NCBI RefSeq assembly: GCF_000014745.1
Contig: NC_008347.1
Span: forward strand, 1,373,501-1,437,500
Source: Maricaulis maris MCS10
GTDB taxonomy: Bacteria > Pseudomonadota > Alphaproteobacteria > Caulobacterales > Maricaulaceae
Length of the DNA stretch: 64,000 bases
Direction: 5' to 3'
The position numbers and the translations under genes were made by a program. Each line of letters starts with the position of its first letter. Position 1 is the stretch's first letter. The notes under the pieces were generated by a model, which was not told where the DNA came from, ran no database searches, and saw only the letters and a program-made list of their open reading frames with translations. Positions 10,053 through 18,562 of the stretch are shown here, one piece after another.

Positions 10053-10214
10053 TGAAAACCCCTTGCATCAGTATCTCGCGATATCTAGCGGACCTGGTCG
10101 CGCGCGGCGAGCGCATCGTGTGTAAAATCATTGTGTGGTGCGATACGCAGTTGCGGTGTCCGGCGCAGCCACCATTCGCCCCTTGCGGGTCACATCATGG
10201 CCGGAAGAACAGCG

Positions 10215-10526
10215 TCACTCGCTGTTGATATCCTCGATCACGAGGATGCGCGCTTCGCCCACGGGATGGGCGACATGTTCCTCGCCATCGCCGATGGTCA
10301 AGGCGTCGCCGGCTTCGAGCTGCATGGATTTTTCTTCACCGTCCTCGCGATATTTCATCTCGACCCGGCCATCGAGCACCACGAAGACCTCGTCGCCGGT
10401 ATTGCGGTGCCAGCGATAGGGGCGATCGGTCCAGTGCAGGCTGACGCCGGTGGAGCCGAACAGGGCAAGGCGCTCGGCACCCCAGGCCCGGTCCGCAGTA
10501 AAGTCGCGGGCGCGGAGGCGTTTCAT
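10215..10526 (-). CDS. small cupin-domain protein
   Basis: This encodes 103 residues. The ATG at 10524-10526 overlaps the TGA of the upstream RidA gene, so the pair is translationally coupled. A single cupin barrel is visible: HWTDRPYRWHRNTGDEVFVVLDG carries the first motif (H40 and Glu), and EAGDALTIGDGEEHVAHPV the second (His near 84 and 87). The metal and substrate cannot be told from sequence. Coupling to a RidA protein suggests a small-molecule or detoxification role, which is inference only. Confidence 0.85.
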   Translation of the reverse strand: MKRLRARDFTADRAWGAERLALFGSTGVSLHWTDRPYRWHRNTGDEVFVVLDGRVEMKYREDGEEKSMQLEAGDALTIGDGEEHVAHPVGEARILVIEDINSE

Positions 10527-10987
10527 CAGGCGACTTCGAACACGCCATCGACCTCGACGGCCGCACCCAGCGGCAAGACCGGGCAGGAGACCGCAGATCG
10601 GGCGTGGCGACCGGCATCGCCGAAGACCTCGACCATCAGGTCGGAACAGCCATTGATGACTTGCGGTATCTCGGTGAAGCCCGGTACCGCCGCAACAAAG
10701 CCGCCAAGCTTCACAACGCACTTCACCCGCGACAGGTCGCCGCCGCAGGCCGCTTTGAGCTGGGCGATGAGGTTGATGGCACACAGGCGAGCTGCGGCCT
10801 GGCCGGCGGCAACGTCCATATCCTTGCCAAGCGTTCCTTTCACCAGCCCGTCCGGGCCGATCGAGACCTGGCCGGAAATGAAGACCTGGCTGCCGCTTTG
10901 CACGAAGGGCACATAATTGGCGACCGGCGCGACCGGTTCCGGCAGGGTGATTCCAAGCTCGGCGAGGCGGGTGTCGATGGCGGACAT
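10526..10987 (-). CDS. RidA/YjgF/UK114-family protein
   Basis: This encodes 153 residues, somewhat longer than the roughly 130 of canonical RidA. It shows the family features GSQVFISGQVSIGPDGLVKG, the helix QAAARLCAINLIAQLKAA, and the VKLGGFVAAVPGFTEIPQVINGCSDLMVEVFG region. It belongs to the longer YjgF subfamily (start SAIDTRLAELGITLPEP). The enamine-deaminase Arg of classical RidA is not at the usual place: in the GRHARSAVSCPVLPLGAAVEVD segment R130 could be its equivalent. The usual role is hydrolysis of reactive enamine/imine intermediates. It is coupled to the cupin gene. Confidence 0.9.
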   Translation of the reverse strand: MSAIDTRLAELGITLPEPVAPVANYVPFVQSGSQVFISGQVSIGPDGLVKGTLGKDMDVAAGQAAARLCAINLIAQLKAACGGDLSRVKCVVKLGGFVAAVPGFTEIPQVINGCSDLMVEVFGDAGRHARSAVSCPVLPLGAAVEVDGVFEVA

Positions 10988-11061
10988 GTCAGGCTCCAGT
11001 CAGTGACGTTTCGACGGGAGATTAGCGGCGTATCGGCCCCATGCAATCTGCACGCTTGACT

Positions 11062-11075
11062 TGACGCGCGCGTCA
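11062..11075. promoter_or_regulatory. 14-bp perfect palindrome upstream of the hydrolase gene
   Basis: TGACGCGCGCGTCA is a perfect palindrome lying 17 bp before the hydrolase ATG and about 75 bp before the divergent RidA start. Its position fits an operator for a dimeric repressor. No regulator is encoded next to it, so the assignment is inference. Confidence 0.4.
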
Positions 11076-11092
11076 TCCGGCATGGTGGAAGG

Positions 11093-11983
11093 ATGATGAC
11101 CCTGATCCATGAAGACGAGATCCGATTCGATGCCCGCGACGGCTATTCGTTGTCCGGTCGGATCATCGCACCGGACAATCCGCGTGCCGCGGTCCTGATC
11201 TCGTCCGGGACCGGCTTTCCCAAGGGGCTGTATCGTCGCTTCGCTGTTGCCGCCGCCGAACGCGGCTATGCCTGCCTGATCTATGATTATCGCGGCATCG
11301 CAGGCTCGGCTCCCAAGCAGATGCGGGGCTTCAAGGCGGATATCGTCGACTGGGGCCGGCTTGATTATTCCGCCGCGCTGGATCGCGCCGCAGCCCTGGT
11401 GCCGGACGGACCGCTCCTTGCGGTTGGCCACTCGGTGGGCGGGCATCTGGTCGGATTTGCCGACAATGCAGACCGGATCAGAGCCCACGCCTTCATCACG
11501 GTCGGGACGGGTTTTTGGGGCGCCCATGAGCTGTCCTATCGCCCCTCGGCGCTGATGTTCTGGCTCTTGTACGGCCCGGCATGCCTCGCTCTGACCGGGC
11601 ATATCCCGGCCGGCGGCATTTGGGGCGGGACGGCCCTGCCGCGCGATGTTTTCCTGCAATGGCGGCAATGGGCGGCGAAGCCGGACTATTTCGGCGCTTT
11701 TCTCGATCAACTGACCCCGCATGATTTTGACGCGGTGACAGCACCGATCCGCTCTTGGACGTTTTCCGATGACCGCCTCTGCGCCCGACGCTCGGCTGAA
11801 GACCTGCTGCAACTCTATCCGAATGCGCCGTCCGAGCATTTGCGGCTCGACCCGTCCGACATCGGGGCCGACCGCGTTGACCATCATGGTGCCTTCAAGA
11901 AGGAGTCCGCGGCATTCTGGCCAATGGTTTTCAACTGGTTTGACCAGGTTTCGGCTTCGAGCCCGGTTTCGGTTTCGAACTGA
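11093..11983 (+). CDS. alpha/beta hydrolase
   Basis: This encodes 296 residues. The nucleophile elbow is GHSVGG (S114), with an oxyanion segment SSGTGFPKGLY near 38-48, a strand/loop CLIYDYRGIAGS, and a candidate catalytic His in DHHGAFKKE near the C-terminus. It resembles the predicted hydrolases of the COG4757 type. There is no signal peptide or membrane anchor, so it is probably cytoplasmic. The substrate is unknown. A GGAAGG precedes the ATG closely, and a second ATG at 11096 is possible. The 3' end overlaps the convergent dinB by 53 bp. Confidence 0.88.
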   Translation: MMTLIHEDEIRFDARDGYSLSGRIIAPDNPRAAVLISSGTGFPKGLYRRFAVAAAERGYACLIYDYRGIAGSAPKQMRGFKADIVDWGRLDYSAALDRAAALVPDGPLLAVGHSVGGHLVGFADNADRIRAHAFITVGTGFWGAHELSYRPSALMFWLLYGPACLALTGHIPAGGIWGGTALPRDVFLQWRQWAAKPDYFGAFLDQLTPHDFDAVTAPIRSWTFSDDRLCARRSAEDLLQLYPNAPSEHLRLDPSDIGADRVDHHGAFKKESAAFWPMVFNWFDQVSASSPVSVSN

Positions 11984-13241
11984 GGCCCCGCCCTTTTACC
12001 ACCGCATCGCTGCCGAACTTGTCACGCGCCCTGTCCATCGCCCGTTCGGCGGTGGCGCGGCGGATGGCTTGCGGGTCGAGCAAATCACCCGCATCGCCGA
12101 CAGCGTCACGCAGTCCGGAAAATCCGATCCCGATCAAGCGGAAGCGTGTCCCGTCCAGTTCCGGCTCGAGCAATTGCTGGCCGACCCGGAACAGGGTGTC
12201 GGCCAGCTGGCTGGGCTCGTTCAGGGTGCGGCGGCGGGTTCGCGACCGGAAGTCCGACGTCTTCAACTTCAAGGTCACAACCTGCCCGGAAATCGCCTTG
12301 GCCTTCATCTGGTCAGCGACTTTCACGCACAGGCGCCAGAGGTGTTTTTCCAGAACCTCCCGATCACACAGATCGGCGTTGAAGGTGGTCTCCGAGGACA
12401 CGCTCTTGCGCTCGCGATCGGTCGAAACAGAGCGTCGGTCCTCGCCGCGTGACAGGCGGGAGAGATGGTAGCCCATATCGCCGTAGCGATCGGCCATGCG
12501 CTTGTCGCCCTGGCGGCGGATATCGGACAGGGTGCGGATCCCGTCACGCTCGAGCTTGGCGGCGAAGGCCGGGCCGACGCCATAGATCGAGCGCACGGAC
12601 CTGGGGGCGAGGAAGTCGAGCGCTTCAGCCTCACCGATCACCGCAAACCCGTTGGGCTTGTCCAGGTCTGAGGCGGTCTTGGCGAGGAATTTGTTGAAGG
12701 ACAGCCCGACCGAGACGGTGATGCCGACTTCCAGCTCGATCCGGCGTTGCAGCCGCAGCAGGGAGAGGGCGGGAGAGGCGCCGTGCAGTCGGGCGGTGCC
12801 GGTGAGGTCGAGGAAGGCTTCGTCGATCGACAGGGGTTCCACCAGCGGCGTGATGTCCTTCATCATGTCGCGGATGCGGTAACCCTCGCGGGTGTATTTG
12901 CCGTGCTCCGGGCGGATCACCACCGCATCCGGACAGACCTGCAACGCCTTGAACATCGGCATGGCCGAGTGGACGCCATACAGCCGGGCGACATAGCAAC
13001 AGGTCGACACCACGCCGCGTTTCTGGCCGCCAATGATGACAGGCTTGTCCTCGAGCGCCGGGTTGTCGCGCTTTTCGACGGCCGCGAAAAAGGCATCGCA
13101 ATCGACATGGGCGATGGACAGCGTGTCCAGCTCGGCATGGCGCAGCAGTTTGTGACTGCCGCAGGCCGGGCAGGCGTCGGCCGGGCCTGGCAGCGGCGCG
13201 AGACAGGCGCGGCAATAACCGGATTGGCCGGCCTCGCTCAC
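11931..13241 (-). CDS. dinB: DNA polymerase IV (Y family) with N-terminal zinc ribbon
   Basis: This encodes 436 residues. The first 30 residues carry CRAC and CPAC (C10, C13, C24, C27), a zinc ribbon common to alphaproteobacterial DinB. The catalytic core follows: HVDCDAFFAAVE with the first Asp (D47), the SIDEAFLDL motif with D140-E141, a helix-hairpin-helix thumb (IYGVGPAFAAKLERDGI), and the little-finger domain. The C-terminal tail is KPGSKPKPGQTS. It is a lesion-bypass polymerase. It overlaps the ROK kinase stop by four bases (ATGA), so the two are translated together. Its 3' end runs into the convergent hydrolase gene. Confidence 0.95.
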   Translation of the reverse strand: MSEAGQSGYCRACLAPLPGPADACPACGSHKLLRHAELDTLSIAHVDCDAFFAAVEKRDNPALEDKPVIIGGQKRGVVSTCCYVARLYGVHSAMPMFKALQVCPDAVVIRPEHGKYTREGYRIRDMMKDITPLVEPLSIDEAFLDLTGTARLHGASPALSLLRLQRRIELEVGITVSVGLSFNKFLAKTASDLDKPNGFAVIGEAEALDFLAPRSVRSIYGVGPAFAAKLERDGIRTLSDIRRQGDKRMADRYGDMGYHLSRLSRGEDRRSVSTDRERKSVSSETTFNADLCDREVLEKHLWRLCVKVADQMKAKAISGQVVTLKLKTSDFRSRTRRRTLNEPSQLADTLFRVGQQLLEPELDGTRFRLIGIGFSGLRDAVGDAGDLLDPQAIRRATAERAMDRARDKFGSDAVVKGRGLSSKPKPGSKPKPGQTS

Positions 13242-14146
13242 AGTGCCGCCCCATCGTCATCCCACAGCCAGGCCGCGCCGCGTACACCGGAGGCATCGCC
13301 GTGATGATGGCGGACGACCCGGGTGCGACATATGTCCGAGAACAGCCAGGCAGGCAGGGTGCGGTTGATCCGTTCGATCAGTCCATCTGCATTGGACACG
13401 CCGCCGCCCAAGACAATGACGTCGGGGTCGAGAATGTTGATGACCACCGCGAGGCCCCGAGCCATCCGCTCGCCGTGACGCTCCACACTCTCAATGGCCG
13501 CGGCATCACCATCCCGCGCGGCGAGGAAAACCTCGTTGGCGGTGAGGGCGCCGCCGTGCGCGCGGGCGTGGCAGGCCGCCAGGCCCGGTCCGGACAGCCA
13601 GGTCTCCAGACAGCCCGTCTTGCCGCACCAGCAGCCGGGTGGATCCAGCTCGTCCTTATGCGGCCAGGGCAGGGGAATGTGTCCCCATTCGCCGGCGATT
13701 GCCTGGGTGCCATTGATGAGCTGACCGCCGGCAACGATGCCGCCTCCGACTCCGGTGCCGACAATGACACCGAAAACGACCCCGGCGCCACGGCCCGCGC
13801 CGTCCCGCGCTTCCGACAGGGCAAAGCAATTGGCGTCATTCGCTGTTCGGACAGGGCGGTCGAGCCGGGCCGACAGGTCTTCGCGAAAGGGGCGCCCATT
13901 GAGCCAGACCGAATTGGCATTGCGCATCAGGCCGGTTTCGGGACTGATGGAGCCGGGATGTGCCAGGCCGACCCGCGCGGCTCCGTATTTGGCCTCCATG
14001 GCCATGACCAGGCGCTCGATCTCGGATATCGTGCCCGTATAGTTGCGCGGGGTCGCGACACGCTGTCGACACAGTTCCTCGCCGCCGGGTGCGAACAGGC
14101 GCGCTTCGATCTTGGTCCCGCCGAGGTCGATGCCGATCCGATTCAT
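13238..14146 (-). CDS. ROK-family sugar kinase, Mak-type fructokinase
   Basis: This encodes 302 residues. The N-terminal phosphate loop is IGIDLGGTKIEARLF. NDANCFALSEA carries the catalytic-base Asp, and VFGVIVGTGVGGGI is the second phosphate motif. The ROK zinc site is GEWGHIPLPWP plus GCWCGKTGCLETWLSGPG. The GEWGH-PLPW and LSGPG spacing resembles E. coli Mak (fructose/mannose kinase) more than glucokinase. It phosphorylates a hexose with ATP in the cytoplasm; the exact sugar is not certain. It is coupled to dinB by a 4-bp overlap, an odd partnership with no obvious functional link. Confidence 0.9.
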   Translation of the reverse strand: MNRIGIDLGGTKIEARLFAPGGEELCRQRVATPRNYTGTISEIERLVMAMEAKYGAARVGLAHPGSISPETGLMRNANSVWLNGRPFREDLSARLDRPVRTANDANCFALSEARDGAGRGAGVVFGVIVGTGVGGGIVAGGQLINGTQAIAGEWGHIPLPWPHKDELDPPGCWCGKTGCLETWLSGPGLAACHARAHGGALTANEVFLAARDGDAAAIESVERHGERMARGLAVVINILDPDVIVLGGGVSNADGLIERINRTLPAWLFSDICRTRVVRHHHGDASGVRGAAWLWDDDGAAL

Positions 14147-14338
14147 CCTGTCGTCCCTTGTCTTGCGGGCTATATTGGATTGGCCCCCTTTTGTTCTTAT
14201 CTTGTACCGGGCGACCCGAAAAGTGGCCTGTGACTCATGGTTGGTTAAGGAAAGTCGGGTTTAGTGCAGGTGGGGTTCAACAAGCACGATAAAATACGTG
14301 CAAACAACGGGAAGCGCGTCACCGACATGCTGCAGGTC

Positions 14339-14704
14339 ATGCCCAAAAAGGTCCTGATTGTCGAAGATAACGAGCTGAACATGAAGCTGTTCAACGATCT
14401 GCTGGAGGCTCATGGCTATGAGACCCTGCAGACCAAGGACGGCTTCAAGGCGCTCGAAATGGCGCGTGAACACACGCCCGATCTGATTCTCATGGACATC
14501 CAGCTTCCGGAAGTGTCCGGCCTTGAAGTCACCAAGTGGCTCAAGGACGATGACAGCTTGGCCGCGATTCCGGTTGTGGCAGTCACCGCGTTTGCAATGA
14601 AGGGGGATGAGGAGCGCATTCGTGAAGGCGGATGCGAGGCCTATCTGTCCAAGCCGATCACGGTTGCCACCTTCATTCAGACGGTTCGTCAATTTCTTGA
14701 CTAG
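14339..14704 (+). CDS. divK: single-domain response regulator DivK
   Basis: This encodes 121 residues and closely resembles Caulobacter DivK over its whole length ([53 protein letters not shown]). Phospho-acceptor D53, T83 and K105 are all present. In Caulobacter DivK is phosphorylated by DivJ/PleC kinases and controls polarity and the CtrA cell-cycle pathway. The start at 14339 follows family alignment; an in-frame ATG at 14327 is an alternative, and neither has a strong ribosome site. pleD follows 12 bp later, as in Caulobacter. Confidence 0.95.
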   Translation: MPKKVLIVEDNELNMKLFNDLLEAHGYETLQTKDGFKALEMAREHTPDLILMDIQLPEVSGLEVTKWLKDDDSLAAIPVVAVTAFAMKGDEERIREGGCEAYLSKPITVATFIQTVRQFLD

Positions 14705-14716
14705 GGGTGGTCGTCG

Positions 14717-16081
14717 ATGAGTGCAAGAATTCTCGTCGTGGACGATCAGGCCGCCAATGTCCGGCTGCTTGAAGCCCGTCTCCAGGCTGAATATTTTGAG
14801 GTTTGCACAGCGACCAACGGCGCCGACGCGATCGCCGTGGCCAAGGCTGAACAACCTGACCTGATCCTGCTCGATGTCATGATGCCGGTGATGGACGGGT
14901 ATGACACCTGTTCGCGGATCAAGGATGACCCCGCAACCCGCCACATCCCGGTTGTGATGGTGACCGCGCTGGACCAGCGCGAAGACCGCATCCGAGGCCT
15001 TGAAGCCGGCGCCGATGATTTTCTGACCAAGCCGATCGATGATGTCAGCATGTTTGCCCGCATCCGCAGCCTGTTGCGGCTCAAGGAGGTGCTGGATGAG
15101 CTGCGCTACCGCGAGTCCAGTTCGGCGTTGGCGGGTATTTCCGGTGATGTGCAGGACGATATCGACGCACCGGCCCGCGTGGTCGTCGTCAGCGCCGACC
15201 CGCGTGCGACCTGCCGCTTTGCTGCGGCGCTTCCGTCGAAGGCCGAGATCCTGGAAACCCACGATCCTGCCGAGGCGATCATCGCTGCCCGCAATGACGC
15301 CGACCTGTTGATCGTCGACCTGACCTCACCGGGCTATGACGGGCTGCGCCTGTGCGCGCGGATCCGGTCAGATGCCGCGACGCGGCAGCTGCCGATCCTG
15401 GCTGTGGTTCGTCCGGCGGATGTCCAGCAGGCTGTGCGCGCGCTCGATCTGGGCGTGAATGACATTATCCAGCGGCCGGTTGATGCCGGCGAGCTGGCAG
15501 CGCGCTCTCGTACCCAGCTGCGCCGCAAGCGCTATGCCGACCAGTTGCGGTCGCATCTCGATGAAGGCATGGAGATGGCGGTCACTGACGCGCTGACCGG
15601 CCTGCACAATCGTCGTTACATCTCGTCGCGCCTGCGGCAGGCGATGGACAGCGCCAGCAATGGTGGCGCGCCGGTTTCCCTGCTTCTCGCCGATATCGAC
15701 CATTTCAAGCACATCAACGACACTTACGGCCATGATGCCGGTGACCGTGTCCTGCGCGATTTTTCATCCCGCTTGCAGACCGGCCTGCGGGCGCTCGATC
15801 TGGCGGCCCGCTATGGTGGCGAAGAATTTGTCGTTGTCATGCCCGGGGCGGGGCTGGCCGAGGCGCGCATAGCGGCCGAGCGGCTGCGGAGCAGTATCGA
15901 CGGTTCTGGCTTTGATCTGTCGGACGGCACAAGCGTGCCGGTGACGGTCAGTATCGGCATCGCCCAGGCCCATCGCGGCGAGGCGCTGGATGCCCTGCTG
16001 CGGCGTGCTGACGAGGCGCTCTATGCAGCCAAGACTGCCGGCCGGAATCAAGTTCAGGCCGCGGACAACGCCGCGGCCTGA
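14717..16081 (+). CDS. pleD: PleD diguanylate cyclase response regulator
   Basis: This encodes 454 residues with domains REC (1-120, D53 in LLDVMMPVMDG), a degenerate second REC (about 150-270) and GGDEF (about 285-454). The active motif is GGEEF (367-371). The product-inhibition I-site RxxD is intact (RALD, 358-361). It makes c-di-GMP from two GTP when the first REC is phosphorylated. In Caulobacter it drives the flagellum-to-stalk transition. It is in an operon with divK, followed by a convergent rpmG. The last codons and stop lie inside a hairpin. Confidence 0.96.
   Translation: MSARILVVDDQAANVRLLEARLQAEYFEVCTATNGADAIAVAKAEQPDLILLDVMMPVMDGYDTCSRIKDDPATRHIPVVMVTALDQREDRIRGLEAGADDFLTKPIDDVSMFARIRSLLRLKEVLDELRYRESSSALAGISGDVQDDIDAPARVVVVSADPRATCRFAAALPSKAEILETHDPAEAIIAARNDADLLIVDLTSPGYDGLRLCARIRSDAATRQLPILAVVRPADVQQAVRALDLGVNDIIQRPVDAGELAARSRTQLRRKRYADQLRSHLDEGMEMAVTDALTGLHNRRYISSRLRQAMDSASNGGAPVSLLLADIDHFKHINDTYGHDAGDRVLRDFSSRLQTGLRALDLAARYGGEEFVVVMPGAGLAEARIAAERLRSSIDGSGFDLSDGTSVPVTVSIGIAQAHRGEALDALLRRADEALYAAKTAGRNQVQAADNAAA
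16054..16081. terminator. 11-bp hairpin at the pleD stop codon
   Basis: TCAGGCCGCGG and CCGCGGCCTGA form a perfect stem with a 6-base loop (ACAACG), covering the last codons and stop of pleD. No T-tract follows on either strand. It sits between convergent pleD and rpmG, so a bidirectional transcript end is plausible. Confidence 0.5.
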
Positions 16082-16130
16082 CAAAACTTGATGGTCGAGC
16101 GGGGAAAACCGTTCGAACGGAAATTCCGTC

Positions 16131-16298
16131 CTACTTGATTTTCGCTTCCTTGAAATCGACGTGCTTGCGGGCGACCGGGTCGTACTTCTTGAGCACGAGC
16201 TTCTCGGTCATGGTGCGCGCATTTTTCTTCGTCACGTAGAAATAACCCGTACCAGCCGTGGAGTTCAGGCGGATCTTGATGGTTGTCGGCTTCGCCAT
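16131..16298 (-). CDS. rpmG: 50S ribosomal protein L33
   Basis: This encodes 55 residues, too short for many gene finders. It reads [20 protein letters not shown], then YVTKKNAR, and ends [11 protein letters not shown], the usual L33 sequence. It is the Cys-free (zinc-independent) form of L33, since the CxxC pairs are absent. It is a component of the large ribosomal subunit near the E site. The ATG lies at 16296-16298. It is convergent with pleD, as in Caulobacter. Confidence 0.95.
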   Translation of the reverse strand: MAKPTTIKIRLNSTAGTGYFYVTKKNARTMTEKLVLKKYDPVARKHVDFKEAKIK

Positions 16299-16388
16299 GG
16301 CTCTAAATGTCCTGGTGCATAGTGTGTGCGCGCGATCGACCCCGTGCCGATGCGAGAGCGCGCGAACATACGCACGGCAGCGCCGCTG

Positions 16389-17567
16389 TCAACTGTTCCC
16401 GGCTGTTCGCGATGCACGCCGCCACACCAGCGCAGCATAGACTGCTGCGATGCCGGCCATGACGATCATCAGCCCCTGTGGTCCGACCATATCCATGGCG
16501 GTGCCCGATGCGGGCGGCCCGAAGAGCGAGCCGGCACCATAGGCGAAGATGAAAGCCGCATTGGCCGCCGCGATCCCGCCACCGGAGAAGCGCTCTCCGA
16601 GCAGGGCCAGGCCGACCGTGTAGAGCCCGGAAGCGACGCCGGCCTGGATGAAGAAAAGCAGCATCATGCCCGGCAGATAGTCACCGACAGCCCAGATGGC
16701 GAGCGGGGTGATGGCGGCCGTCGTCGCGATCCATTTCAGCGCTTCGCGGCGATCGGTGCGGTCGGCGATCCAGCCCAACGGGATCTGGAAGGCGAGGGCG
16801 CCCGCCGCGGCGGCCATCGCCACCAGGGAAATGCCATGCTCATCGAGGTCGAGGCGGTCGCCATAGACCGGTGCCAGGGAGAAAAGGACAGTCTCCAGTG
16901 CCCCGAAGGCGAGCGCCGCCCCGATGGCCGCCGGCGCCGCTTTCGCGGCGCCCAGAATGGCGCGTGGTGCGGCTTCATCCTTGTCCGGGGCCTGGGCGGC
17001 GGGGCCTTGCAGCAAAATGATGGGCAGCGCACCGATCATGAAGATCAAGCCGCCGGCAAAAAAGCCGGCATTGCTGACCGCACCCAGCTGTCCGAAGAGA
17101 AAAGCACCGATCCCGAAGCCGCCGGACAGCACGGTCCCGTAAATGCCAAGGATGGTCGCCCGACGCAGCGGCGTGGCGATCTGGTTGATCCAGGTCTCCG
17201 AGATCACGAAGATCACCGTCATGAAGCAACCCATGACAAAGCGAAGGACGAACCAGGCCGGGACATTGTCAAAGACGGGAAAGAGGGCGTGCAGCGTGCC
17301 GGCCAGAACGAGGCTGATCACGATCAGAACGCGTCCCGGCATCAGGGACAGCAAGCGTGGCACGATCGGGGCCATGACAAGCGTCGAGGCTGCCGCCGCC
17401 GCCCCGTTGAGACCGACAATCATACCCGATGAGGTCATGCCCTCCAGGCGCAGCGAGATCAGCGGCATGGAAAGCCCGAACACGATGCCACACACGGCTG
17501 CACAACAGATCGCCGCGATCAGCGAGCGGTTATTGGCAAAACGGGGATCGGTGAGCGGGTTGGTCAT
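16389..17567 (-). CDS. MFS transporter
   Basis: This encodes 392 residues with about twelve hydrophobic segments in two halves. A major-facilitator loop motif is present in GWIADRTDRREALKW (second half), and the first half contains PRLLSLMPGRVLI. It resembles the YcaD-like branch of the MFS_1 family. It lies in the cytoplasmic membrane, and substrate and direction cannot be read from the sequence. It is monocistronic by appearance: rpmG ends the other side and the next gene upstream begins 38 bp away. Confidence 0.9.
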   Translation of the reverse strand: MTNPLTDPRFANNRSLIAAICCAAVCGIVFGLSMPLISLRLEGMTSSGMIVGLNGAAAAASTLVMAPIVPRLLSLMPGRVLIVISLVLAGTLHALFPVFDNVPAWFVLRFVMGCFMTVIFVISETWINQIATPLRRATILGIYGTVLSGGFGIGAFLFGQLGAVSNAGFFAGGLIFMIGALPIILLQGPAAQAPDKDEAAPRAILGAAKAAPAAIGAALAFGALETVLFSLAPVYGDRLDLDEHGISLVAMAAAAGALAFQIPLGWIADRTDRREALKWIATTAAITPLAIWAVGDYLPGMMLLFFIQAGVASGLYTVGLALLGERFSGGGIAAANAAFIFAYGAGSLFGPPASGTAMDMVGPQGLMIVMAGIAAVYAALVWRRASRTAGNS

Positions 17568-17604
17568 GGCTCAGCTATAGCGCTGGCCGGTCCGGACGTC
17601 TTGT

Positions 17605-17880
17605 TCAGGCGGCAGGTGGGATGTCCTGATCCGAGTCGTTCCCGCCAATCTCATGGGCCTTGCGCAATTTGCGAAATGTCCACCAGTGCAGGGCGCTCCC
17701 GACGATCACACCACCAACGCCATGCTGGATAGCATGGCGGGGGAGATTGTCGGTGGAGAAACTGCCCTGGAACAGATCGAATACGTAGTAAGTGAGGGCC
17801 ATCATTGCCGCCCATATGCTGCCGACAATCCAGCCATAATACTTGTGCGGAGTTCGGCGGCGGGTCGGAAACCGGATCAT
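17605..17880 (-). CDS. small two-TM membrane protein of unknown function
   Basis: This encodes 91 residues. The ATG at 17878-17880 was chosen because it begins one base after the NUDIX stop, and the longer frame upstream is an antisense Arg/Ser-rich stretch. A basic N-terminus (RFPTRRRTPHKYYG) leads into two likely transmembrane helices (about 16-36 and 50-68) and a charged tail. I do not recognise a family. It is the last gene of the topA-rnr-NUDIX unit, which does not by itself suggest a role. Confidence 0.7.
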   Translation of the reverse strand: MIRFPTRRRTPHKYYGWIVGSIWAAMMALTYYVFDLFQGSFSTDNLPRHAIQHGVGGVIVGSALHWWTFRKLRKAHEIGGNDSDQDIPPAA

Positions 17881-17881
17881 C

Positions 17882-18562
17882 TCACAAGGCCTCGACAACC
17901 ATCTTGCCACGCACGGCCCGCATGCAGCGCGGAGGCTCGGGAGCCGGCGGCTGGACGCGCTTGAGTTCATCCAGCACGAAATGGGTCACGAAGGGCAGGT
18001 CCAGCTGGCGGGCATCGGCCAGTGTTACCCATTGGACATCCTCCAGCTCGTCACTCGGCTCGGGCGCCCGGTCGTCGAGCAGGGCCGAGGCGTCGGCAGT
18101 GAAGAACCAGGTATCGAAGCGGCGCGTGCGACCGGGCGGGGTGATGGCACGGGTGATGAGTTTGAGAGAGCCGAGATCGGGCGCGGCGCCGGCGTCACGG
18201 AAGGGCAGCCAATTGACGTGGCGGCTACGAATAGGCGCTTCGCGGGCGATCAGAAGGCCGGTTTCCTCGGCCGTTTCCCGGACCGCCGCTGCGGCCGCGG
18301 CGCGGGCCCGCGTGGCCGCCATGGTCCGTGACATCACATCCAGCACCCGCGCATCCAGGTCCCGGGCCAGCGGGGCCGAGCTGTCGGCCCGGTCGACCCG
18401 GCCGCCGGGAAAGACGTATTTATTGGGCATGAAGACATGCTTGGCCGAGCGCCGCCCCATCAGCACGTCAATCCGGTCGCCCTCGCGCCGGGTGAGGATC
18501 AGGGACGCCGCCAGGCGCGGGCGCATCGGCTTGATATCCTTGCGGTGATGCTCGTCACTCAC
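17882..18562 (-). CDS. NUDIX hydrolase with split Nudix box
   Basis: This encodes 226 residues from a GTG at 18560-18562 that overlaps the rnr stop as GTGA and has GAAGGGG about eight bases upstream; a GTG at 18583 and an ATG at 18526 are alternatives. The REUXEEXGU core is RETAEETGLLI. The preceding GG (VFPGGRVDRAD) is separated from it by an inserted helix rich in Ala and Arg, as in NUDT19/RP2-type hydrolases. That subfamily often acts on CoA derivatives. The C-terminus has DELEDVQWVTLADA. Coupling to RNase R suggests no clear substrate. Confidence 0.85.
   Translation of the reverse strand: MSDEHHRKDIKPMRPRLAASLILTRREGDRIDVLMGRRSAKHVFMPNKYVFPGGRVDRADSSAPLARDLDARVLDVMSRTMAATRARAAAAAAVRETAEETGLLIAREAPIRSRHVNWLPFRDAGAAPDLGSLKLITRAITPPGRTRRFDTWFFTADASALLDDRAPEPSDELEDVQWVTLADARQLDLPFVTHFVLDELKRVQPPAPEPPRCMRAVRGKMVVEAL

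Noticed and set aside
10053-10214. Small gene between the DsbA-like and cupin genes
   Set aside because: No frame with a plausible start, ribosome site and composition was seen in this 162-bp gap.
14147-14338. CtrA box upstream of divK
   Set aside because: One TTAA (in GGTTAAGG) is present near 14246 but the second TTAA at 7 bases is missing.
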